64,000 nucleotides of DNA from Oxalobacteraceae bacterium OTU3CAMAD1 (GTDB taxonomy: Bacteria; Pseudomonadota; Gammaproteobacteria; Burkholderiales; Burkholderiaceae_D), in the NCBI GenBank assembly GCA_024123915.1, contig CP099650.1, positions 2,852,001 to 2,916,000 on the forward strand, in the 5' to 3' direction. The notes below the pieces were generated by a model. The model was given only the letters and a program-made list of their open reading frames with translations, was not told the DNA's origin and searched no databases. This document shows positions 57,783 to 64,000 of this stretch, piece by piece (within the stretch, counting starts at the first letter, position 1; each line of letters begins with the position of its first letter). The position numbers and the translations under genes are program-made.

Positions 57783-59927
57783 TCACTTGCCGTCTTCCTC
57801 GACGATGGCGACTTCCCACGGCCCCAGGGTCAGCTTCTCGGCGGCGGCCACGCGCCGTCCCGCCAGCAGCTCGGTGCCGGCCTTGCGCGGATAGTTGAAG
57901 CTCACCTCGGCGCCGCTGTAGTTGAAGTAGTAGTGCACCGCGCGCTTGAAGCCGTTGATGCCGGTGCGCGTTTGCACGCCCGGCGGCAACTGCTGGTCCG
58001 GTCCCATCATGCCCAATTCCCGCAGCGACGACTGCAACACCGCCTTTTGCAGCTTGTCCGACAGATAGGTGCCCTGGTACACCACCTTGCCCGCGCCGAA
58101 CTGGTTGGACGTGATGGCGGGCCAGCGGCCGAAGAAGGAATGGTCGTACCAGGCCAGCGCCTTGGCCGTGTCCAGCTGCAGGAACTCGGCCCAGTGCTTG
58201 ACCTGGTTGTCGGCGCCCGCCTGGAAGGGATCGCCCTTCAAGGCCAGCGGCTGCGCCAGGTTGGAGAATTCCTGGTAGTGGAAGCCCAGCGCCTCGCGCA
58301 GCGGGCCCGGCGCCATGGTCCAGCGCACGGCCGCATTCTCGTTGACGAAGCCGCTTTTGAAGGTCATCACGACATGGCCGCCCTTGCGGATGTAGTCCGA
58401 GATGCGCTTGAGCAGCGCGTCGTCGGCCACGTACAGAGACGGCACCACCAGCATCTTGTAGGACGAGAAATCCTCTGTGTCGTCGAACACGAAATCGGTG
58501 CCGACGTTCATGTCGTAAAGCTGGCGGTGCAGCTGGCGCACCAGCGAGCCGTAGTCGGCCTTGTTGCCGCTGGCGCCCCATTGCGATTCCTTGGCGAAGG
58601 GCATGTCGTTGAGCGCGTTGAGCGAGTCGCGGCTCCACAGGATGGCGACGTCGTTCTTGATCTTCATGTTGACCAGGCGCGGGCCGATCTTCTTCAGCTC
58701 CTGTCCGGTGCGGCTCATTTCCGCGTAGGCGCGGTTCGGCTCCAGGTCGTGCGACAGCACGCCTTTCCAGTAGGTTTCCTGGTTGGCGTGGACCGAAGAC
58801 CAGTGCCAGTATTCGACCATGTTGGCGCCGTTGGACAGGTGGGTGTAGACGTCCTGGCGGAACTGGCCGTCATACGGCGGATACTGGAACGACGAGCTCC
58901 AGTCGGTCGTTTGCGCGTTAGTCTCCGTCACCAGGAAATTGCCGCGCTTGAGCGAGCGCGTGAAGTCGGCGTCCAAGGTCTGCCCGGCGCCGTTGTAGTA
59001 CTCGCGTGGCCCCCAGTTGTAGACGTTCACGGCCGGCATGTCGAGCTTGCGCGATACCGCCACCTCGTTGACGTCGCCGTGCATGGAGCCGGCGAAATCG
59101 TGCGTGACGAACTGGCGCGGCGAGGCGCATTCGCGGATCAGCGCGGTCTGCCATTGCAGGAAGTCGGTCACCCGCATCTGGCCCCAGCGCGACCATTCGA
59201 GCTTGTAGCCGGTGCTCTGGGCGCCGTCCGGGCGCGGCAGGTCCACCCAGCTGTGCAGGTTCTGGCCCCAGTAGTTCAGGAACCAGGCTTTGCTCAGGGC
59301 TTCCGGCGTGCCGAACTTCTTTTCAAGATAATGCTGGAAGCGGACGAAGACGTCGTCGTTGGCGGCGCCGTAGGTGCCGGTCTCGTTGTCGACCTGCCAG
59401 CCGATGACGTTGGGGTTGTCCTTGTAGCGGGTGGCGATCTTGCGGATCAGGCGCTCGGCGTAGAAGCGGTAGGCCGCCGAGTCGGTGTTCATGTTCTGGC
59501 GCATGCCGTAGGTGTTTTGCACGCCGTTGAACTTGCGGGCCAGGATTTCCGGGTTCTGCTTGGCCATCCAGGCGGGAATCGAGTAGGTCGGCGTGCCCAT
59601 GATGACCTTGATCCCGGCCTTGGTCATGGCGTCGATGACGCGGTCCATCCACGCGTACTCGAAGCGGCCGTCCTCCGGCTCCCACAGGCTCCAGGTCGAT
59701 TCGCCCAGGCGCACCACGTTGAAGCCGGCGGCCTTCATCATCGCCACGTCTTTTTCCAGCCGCTCGTAGGGCATGTACTCGTGGTAGTAGGCGGCGCCGT
59801 ACAGCACGGTGGGAAATTCCGGCGGGGTGGTCTGCGTGGCGGGCGCCGTTTGCGCGGCGGCCGGCGCGTGCAGCGCGGCCGCGAGCATGCACGACAGCGC
59901 GCAGGAGAGGAGGGTACGTTTCAGCAT
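57783..59927 (-). CDS. Secreted GH42 beta-galactosidase
   Basis: 714 residues with a signal peptide (TLLSCALSCMLAAALHAPAAAQ). The TIM barrel contains GAAYYHEYMPYERLEKDVAMMKAAGFNVVRLGESTWSLWEPEDG, acid/base Glu in WQVDNETGTYG (about residue 182) and nucleophile Glu in FLVTETNAQTTDW (about 335). The trimerisation domain and a C-terminal beta domain follow. This fits glycoside hydrolase family 42. ATG at 59927 follows AGGAAGACACC; the frame is open a further 104 codons upstream without a signal peptide. Export suggests action on galactan side chains. Confidence 0.93.
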   Translation of the reverse strand: MLKRTLLSCALSCMLAAALHAPAAAQTAPATQTTPPEFPTVLYGAAYYHEYMPYERLEKDVAMMKAAGFNVVRLGESTWSLWEPEDGRFEYAWMDRVIDAMTKAGIKVIMGTPTYSIPAWMAKQNPEILARKFNGVQNTYGMRQNMNTDSAAYRFYAERLIRKIATRYKDNPNVIGWQVDNETGTYGAANDDVFVRFQHYLEKKFGTPEALSKAWFLNYWGQNLHSWVDLPRPDGAQSTGYKLEWSRWGQMRVTDFLQWQTALIRECASPRQFVTHDFAGSMHGDVNEVAVSRKLDMPAVNVYNWGPREYYNGAGQTLDADFTRSLKRGNFLVTETNAQTTDWSSSFQYPPYDGQFRQDVYTHLSNGANMVEYWHWSSVHANQETYWKGVLSHDLEPNRAYAEMSRTGQELKKIGPRLVNMKIKNDVAILWSRDSLNALNDMPFAKESQWGASGNKADYGSLVRQLHRQLYDMNVGTDFVFDDTEDFSSYKMLVVPSLYVADDALLKRISDYIRKGGHVVMTFKSGFVNENAAVRWTMAPGPLREALGFHYQEFSNLAQPLALKGDPFQAGADNQVKHWAEFLQLDTAKALAWYDHSFFGRWPAITSNQFGAGKVVYQGTYLSDKLQKAVLQSSLRELGMMGPDQQLPPGVQTRTGINGFKRAVHYYFNYSGAEVSFNYPRKAGTELLAGRRVAAAEKLTLGPWEVAIVEEDGK

Positions 59928-60205
59928 TCGGTGTCTTCCTAATTTATTTTGTCTATGGCGCCAGTGTAATAAAGCGGGCGCGCGCCCATTGGGCCACGGA
60001 CGGGCCTGCCGCGCAATTACAAAATTCACCGGCGGGCGCAATGATTTGTCAGTATTCGCCGCGCTGCGCAATTTCATGTTCCGCATTGACGAATATTGCA
60101 ATTGCGGCATGGCGGCGCAGATTCCACAATGAGTCATCACATCGGCTGCACGGAATTGTTTCATGTAACCCGCTTGTGTTTGTCTGCCTCTCCAAAGGCA
60201 CTTTA

Positions 60206-60233
60206 GGGGCGGCTTCGGCCGCCCCCTTTTTTT
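60206..60233 (+). terminator. Terminator-like hairpin in the GH3 leader
   Basis: AGGGGGCGG-type arms GGGGCGGC/GCCGCCCC around a TTCG loop, then eight T residues, 57 bases upstream of the GH3 start. With no plus-strand gene upstream it could act as an attenuator of the GH3 transcript or be left from a lost gene. Confidence 0.6.
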
Positions 60234-60268
60234 CACCACTCGTTTTCACCACTTATTTTCACCACTCA
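60230..60268 (+). repeat. Three tandem 13-base repeats before the GH3 gene
   Basis: TTTTCACCACTCG, TTTTCACCACTTA and TTTTCACCACTCA are consecutive. Identical 11-base cores 13 bases apart could bind a regulator in the leader. Confidence 0.65.
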
Positions 60269-60290
60269 ATCAATACCGATGGAAGCAACG

Positions 60291-62549
60291 ATGAGTTTCA
60301 AGAAGCAGATCAGTGTGTTGGCGGCCGCCGTGGCCCTGTGTTATGGAAGCGCCTGGGCGGCCGAAGCCGCCGCGCAACCGTGGATGAACGCGCGCCTGGA
60401 CGCCGGCGAACGCGCCGCCCTGGTGCTGCAGCAAATGACGATGGACGAGAAGTTGAAACTGGTCTACGGCTACTTCGGCATGGACAACGAAGGGAAGAAA
60501 ACCAAGCGGCCCGAGGGCGCACACCCGCAGTCTGCCGGCTTCGTCTACGGCGTGCCGCGCCTGGGCATTCCGCACCTGCGCGAGACCGACGCCGGCCTGG
60601 GCGTCGCCAGCCAGGGCGGACCCGAGGTGCGGGCCGGCACGGCGCTTCCGTCCGGCCTGAACACCGCGGCCACCTGGGACCTGAAAACCGCCTACGAAGG
60701 CGGCGCCATGATCGGCGCCGAGGCGCGCGGTTACGGCTTCAACGTGCTGCTGGCCGGTGGCGTCAACCTGATGCGCGAGCCGCGCAACGGGCGCAATTTT
60801 GAATACGGCGGCGAAGATCCTTTGTTAGCGGGCAAGATCGTCGGCGCGCAGATCAAGGGCATCCAGTCCCAGCGCGTAGTCTCGACGTTGAAGCATTTCG
60901 CGCTGAACGACCAGGAAACGGGGCGCATGACGCTCAACGTCAAGATCGACGACCGGTCGGCGCGCATGTCCGACCTGCTGGCCTTGCAGATCGCCTATGA
61001 GGATGGCAACCCCGGTTCGGTCATGTGCTCCTACAACCGCGTCAACGGTTTTTACGGCTGCGAAAGCCAGTATCTGCTGACCGAGGTGCTGAAGAAGGAC
61101 TGGGGCTTCAAGGGCTGGGTAATGTCGGACTGGGGCGCCGTGCACAGCACGATCCCGGCGGCCAACGCCGGGCTGGACCAGCAATCGGGCATGCCGTTCG
61201 ACCTGTCCGACTACTTCGGCCCGCCGCTGAAGGAAGCGGTGCTCAACGGCTGGGTGCCGCAGGCGCGCCTGGACGACATGGCGCGCCGCATCCTGCACGC
61301 GATGTTCGAGCACGGCGTGGTGGACCACCCGGTGGCGCCGGCCGTCGACAGCATCGACTTCAAGGCGAACGCCGTCGTGTCGATGAAGGACGCGCAAGAG
61401 GGCATGGTGCTGCTGAAAAACAGCGCGAACCTGCTGCCGCTGAACAAATCCGTCAAGCGCGTGGCGGTCATCGGCGGCTACGCCGATCGTGGCGTGATGG
61501 CCGGCGGCGGCTCGTCGCTGGTGTATCCGGCCGGCGGCAACGCGGCGCCGGAACTGCTGCCCAAGACCTGGCCGGGTCCGGTGATGATCTATCCATCCTC
61601 GCCGCTCAAGGCGATCCGGGCGCGCCTGCCGGACGCGGTGGTGACCTATCACAACGGCGCCGATGCCGCCGCCGCCGCCAAGCTGGCGGGCGAGAGCGAC
61701 GTGGTCGTGGTGTTCGCCACCCAGTGGACCACCGAATCCCTCGACGTGCCCAACCTGTCGCTGCCCGACCGGCAGGACGCGCTGATCGCCGCCGTGGCCG
61801 CCGCCAACGCCAAGACCGTGGTGGTGCTGGAGACCGGCGGTCCGGTGACGATGCCGTGGCTGCCCAAGGTGTCGTCGGTGCTGGAGGCGTGGTATCCGGG
61901 CACCAGCGGCGGCGAGGCGATCGCCGGCGTGCTGTTCGGCGAGGTCAACCCGTCCGGCCACCTGCCGGCCACCTTCCCGGCGTCGGAGTCGCAATTGCCC
62001 CGCCCGACCCTGGACGGTTATCCGGAAGTGGCCGACCGTCGCTTCGACGTCACCTACCACGAGGGCGCCGCCGTCGGTTACAAATGGTTCGACCTGAAGG
62101 GCCTGACGCCGCTGTTCCCGTTCGGCCATGGCTTGTCGTACACCGATTTCACGCTGTCGGACCTGTCGGCCGGCGTCAAGAACGGCGTGCTGAGCGCGTC
62201 CTTCACGATCAAGAACATCGGCAAGGTGGCAGGCAAGGAAGTGGCCCAGGTCTACGTGGCCCCGGTCAACGCCCGCTGGGAAGCGCCAAGGCGACTGGCC
62301 GGTTTCCATAAGGCCGAGGTGGCGCCGGGCGGCGCCGCCAACGCGACCATCACCGTCGATCCGCGCCTGCTGGCGATGTACGACTCCGCCAGCAAAACCT
62401 GGAGAGTGGCCAAGGGCGACTATAAAGTCATCCTCGCGGCGGACGCGGCGGCGGCCGGCGACAGGCAGGCAATCAGCAAGGTGGTGCGGCTGGAGGCGGC
62501 CGTTTATGACGTCAATGGAAAACCGCTGCGCGCCCGCAAGGGTAAATAA
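60291..62549 (+). CDS. Secreted GH3 glycosidase (beta-glucosidase/xylosidase type)
   Basis: 752 residues with a signal peptide (KKQISVLAAAVALCYGSAWA). The GH3 N-terminal barrel shows RETDAGLGVASQG, VSTLKHFALNDQETGR, and nucleophile Asp in GWVMSDWGAVHS (about residue 280). The alpha/beta sandwich (GMVLLKNSANLLPLN, LEAWYPGTSGGEA, GHLPATFP) and a C-terminal fibronectin-like domain follow. Substrate is uncertain; beta-glucosidase, beta-xylosidase or arabinosidase are all possible. Start ATG at 60291 with GGAAG upstream; 60279 is an alternative. Confidence 0.92.
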   Translation: MSFKKQISVLAAAVALCYGSAWAAEAAAQPWMNARLDAGERAALVLQQMTMDEKLKLVYGYFGMDNEGKKTKRPEGAHPQSAGFVYGVPRLGIPHLRETDAGLGVASQGGPEVRAGTALPSGLNTAATWDLKTAYEGGAMIGAEARGYGFNVLLAGGVNLMREPRNGRNFEYGGEDPLLAGKIVGAQIKGIQSQRVVSTLKHFALNDQETGRMTLNVKIDDRSARMSDLLALQIAYEDGNPGSVMCSYNRVNGFYGCESQYLLTEVLKKDWGFKGWVMSDWGAVHSTIPAANAGLDQQSGMPFDLSDYFGPPLKEAVLNGWVPQARLDDMARRILHAMFEHGVVDHPVAPAVDSIDFKANAVVSMKDAQEGMVLLKNSANLLPLNKSVKRVAVIGGYADRGVMAGGGSSLVYPAGGNAAPELLPKTWPGPVMIYPSSPLKAIRARLPDAVVTYHNGADAAAAAKLAGESDVVVVFATQWTTESLDVPNLSLPDRQDALIAAVAAANAKTVVVLETGGPVTMPWLPKVSSVLEAWYPGTSGGEAIAGVLFGEVNPSGHLPATFPASESQLPRPTLDGYPEVADRRFDVTYHEGAAVGYKWFDLKGLTPLFPFGHGLSYTDFTLSDLSAGVKNGVLSASFTIKNIGKVAGKEVAQVYVAPVNARWEAPRRLAGFHKAEVAPGGAANATITVDPRLLAMYDSASKTWRVAKGDYKVILAADAAAAGDRQAISKVVRLEAAVYDVNGKPLRARKGK

Positions 62550-62913
62550 GACCGGCGTATTTTAAATAGAGGCCGCAATATAAAGTTGCGGCCACTTTCT
62601 CATTTTAATCATCACCAGGGTAATAAAAGCTTTTAATTCTCCAAGCGTTTCTGGGGTTTCTTTTTTGCAATGCGCTACTTGTGTCACCGGACCAACGCGG
62701 CTTTCTGGCGTTTGTAGTACTTTCTGCAGAACTTCTCGCACTTTTTGCACCGTACTACGAATCCTTATGGGCCCGTTATCAGTGCGCCGGGGCCGATTAT
62801 ATGCTGGGCTCAACTTCGCCACGTGGCTTCTAGCCGGGGGCGGCGAAGGATTTATTGACCGAGGCGCTGCCATAAAGCGCCCGGATAAAACATATAAATC
62901 GGAGACGAAGACC
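62550..62913. promoter_or_regulatory. Region upstream of the XylR-type gene
   Basis: About 360 bases with no supported gene. A hairpin GGCCGCAA/TTGCGGCC (62571-62592) with a T-rich tail may end the GH3 transcript. Inverted copies GTAGTAC (62714-62720) and GTACTAC (62752-62758) flank three similar CTTCTGCA-type words and may form an operator. Confidence 0.45.
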
Positions 62914-64000
62914 ATGACTGCGAAAGTACGTCGTATTGCCCTGTTATTTAATGCGAATAAGAGTTTCGATCGTGAAGTTACCGCCGGCATCGCTTCTTAT
63001 CTCGGTAGCACGCGGGCGGCCTGGGACCTGTTCCTGGAAGAGGATTTCCGCCTGCGCCTGTCCGGCATAGAGCGCTGGCAAGGCGACGGCATCATCGCCG
63101 ATTTCGACGATCCCGCCGTGGCCGACGCCTTGTCGCACTGCAGCGTTCCGGTGGTGGCGGTGGGCGGCTCCTACGCCGATCCGGCCGACTACCCGGTCGG
63201 TGTCCCCTACGTGGCCACCGATAATTACAAGCTCATCAAAATGGCGCGCGACCACCTGATCGACGTCGGCCTGTCCCGCTTCGCCATGTTCAGCCTGCCC
63301 AAGACCAGCGAGAACCGCTGGGCGCAAGAGCGCGAAAACGCTTTCCTCGGCCTGATGCGGCAGGACGGCATGGAGGGCGAAATCTTCCATGGCAACGGAA
63401 CCTGCGCCTCTTCCTGGGAGGAGTCGATGCGCGGCCAGATCGACTGGCTGCGCAGCCTGCCCAAGCCGGTCGGCATCATCGCCGTCACCGACGCGCGCGC
63501 CCGCCAGCTGCTGCAAGCCTGCATCATCGGCGGCATCGAGGTGCCCGAGCAGGTGGCGCTGATCGGCATCGACAACGACCCGATGGTGCGCATGCTGACC
63601 CGGATACCGCTCAGTTCGGTGATCCAGGGGGCGCAGGAGATGGGCCGCACGGCCGCCCACCTGCTGGACCAGATGTTGCACGGCGTGCGCCTGCCGCACA
63701 CCCGCATCCAGGTGCCGCCGGCCGGCATCAACATCCTGGCTTCCAGCGAGCACCAGCGCATCAGGCATCCGCAGGTGATGCGGGCCTGCCATTTCATCCG
63801 CCAGTACGGCTGCCAGGGCATCAAGACGCAGCAAGTGGCCGAACACGTGGGCGTGTCGCGCTCGTCGCTGGAAGCCTATTTCCGCGAGGAGCTGGGCTGC
63901 AGCGTGCACGACATGATCCTGCGCTTCAAGCTCGACGCGGCCAAGGCCGGGCTGCAGGGCCGCGAGCGCAGCATCGCCGACGTCGCGCTGGGCTGCGGCT
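62914..64000 (+). CDS. xylR: XylR-type transcriptional regulator, cut by the window end
   Basis: An open frame from ATG 62914 (GGAGACGAAG upstream) to the last base, 362 residues visible of an expected ~390. It aligns along its length with E. coli XylR: RIALLFNANKSFDREVTAGI, GDGIIADFDDPAVADAL, VVAVGGSY, VATDNYKL, GIIAVTDARARQLLQACI, LIGIDNDPMVR, and an AraC helix-turn-helix start (QQVAEHVGVSRSSLEAYFREELG). XylR senses D-xylose with a PBP-like domain and activates xylose genes. A xylose or xyloside operon probably follows beyond the window. Confidence 0.93.
   Translation, partial: MTAKVRRIALLFNANKSFDREVTAGIASYLGSTRAAWDLFLEEDFRLRLSGIERWQGDGIIADFDDPAVADALSHCSVPVVAVGGSYADPADYPVGVPYVATDNYKLIKMARDHLIDVGLSRFAMFSLPKTSENRWAQERENAFLGLMRQDGMEGEIFHGNGTCASSWEESMRGQIDWLRSLPKPVGIIAVTDARARQLLQACIIGGIEVPEQVALIGIDNDPMVRMLTRIPLSSVIQGAQEMGRTAAHLLDQMLHGVRLPHTRIQVPPAGINILASSEHQRIRHPQVMRACHFIRQYGCQGIKTQQVAEHVGVSRSSLEAYFREELGCSVHDMILRFKLDAAKAGLQGRERSIADVALGCG

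Larger units (their letters stand above)
59928..60290. promoter_or_regulatory. Divergent promoter region, GH42 and GH3
   Basis: About 360 bases with no convincing gene. The left half is upstream of the minus-strand GH42 gene; the right half holds a plus-strand terminator-like hairpin (60206-60233) and three 13-base direct repeats (60230-60268) just before the GH3 start. A short overlapping frame exists but lacks a ribosome site. Confidence 0.6.

Overview
The window is GC-rich, tightly packed bacterial chromosome. It most resembles a betaproteobacterium of the family Oxalobacteraceae (Massilia/Duganella/Janthinobacterium group). That placement rests on the gene order yceD-rpmF-plsX-fabHDG-acpP-fabF-rpoE-rseA-degP-lepA-lepB-rnc-era-recO-pdxJ-acpS-uvrC-pgsA, on the lack of nagZ between acpS and uvrC, and on a PEP-CTERM protein. 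The genus is inferred from gene content, not from a search.

Region 1 (1-12.4 kb) is mixed housekeeping: the end of a DUF349 protein, moaE, clpB behind a sigma-32-type promoter, an AraC regulator divergent from an MFS transporter, an RraA-like protein, two small overlapping unknown genes, rlmJ, an HDOD protein with a degenerate EAL domain, a small membrane protein, a tetrapyrrole-methylase-family methyltransferase and a Maf-family nucleotide pyrophosphatase. Two families of short intergenic hairpin repeats lie at gene ends here.

Region 2 (12.4-32.8 kb) is a core block. It carries phospholipid and fatty acid synthesis (plsX, fabH, fabD, fabG, acpP, fabF) with L32, then the envelope-stress module (ygfX-like gene, rpoE behind a sigma-E-type promoter, a short rseA with no membrane segment, a DegP/MucD protease). 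A translation, secretion, RNA-processing, DNA-repair and cofactor cluster follows (lepA to pgsA). A perfect sigma-70 promoter then drives a tRNA cluster Gly-Gly-Gly-Cys-Gly that ends in a terminator.

Region 3 (33.5-44.5 kb) is accessory. A MarR/YkgB(RclC)-type pair sits behind a 25-base palindrome. A GH51 arabinofuranosidase, two small unknown or NTF2-like genes, and several regulators with small detoxification-type enzymes (alpha/beta hydrolases, GST, NTF2-like) follow. Near-identical palindromes upstream of the haloperoxidase-like hydrolase and between the GST and TetR genes suggest a local TetR regulon. A second palindrome is shared by the LysR/MarR divergent region and the NTF2-like gene.

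Region 4 (44.6-64 kb) is carbohydrate-oriented. A large secreted lyase-like multidomain protein with two copies of a GTTATCGATAAC operator-like palindrome is followed by a PEP-CTERM protein, a propeller-type sensor kinase and a NarL-type response regulator. Then come a LysR regulator, a PAS-GGDEF diguanylate cyclase, a periplasmic binding protein, a ChaA-type cation/proton antiporter, a membrane-anchored AraC regulator convergent with a GH42 beta-galactosidase, a GH3 glycosidase, and a XylR-type regulator cut by the window end. With the GH51 enzyme this suggests use of plant-wall arabinose-, galactose- and xylose-containing polysaccharides. I see no CRISPR array, prophage, insertion sequence or integrase.
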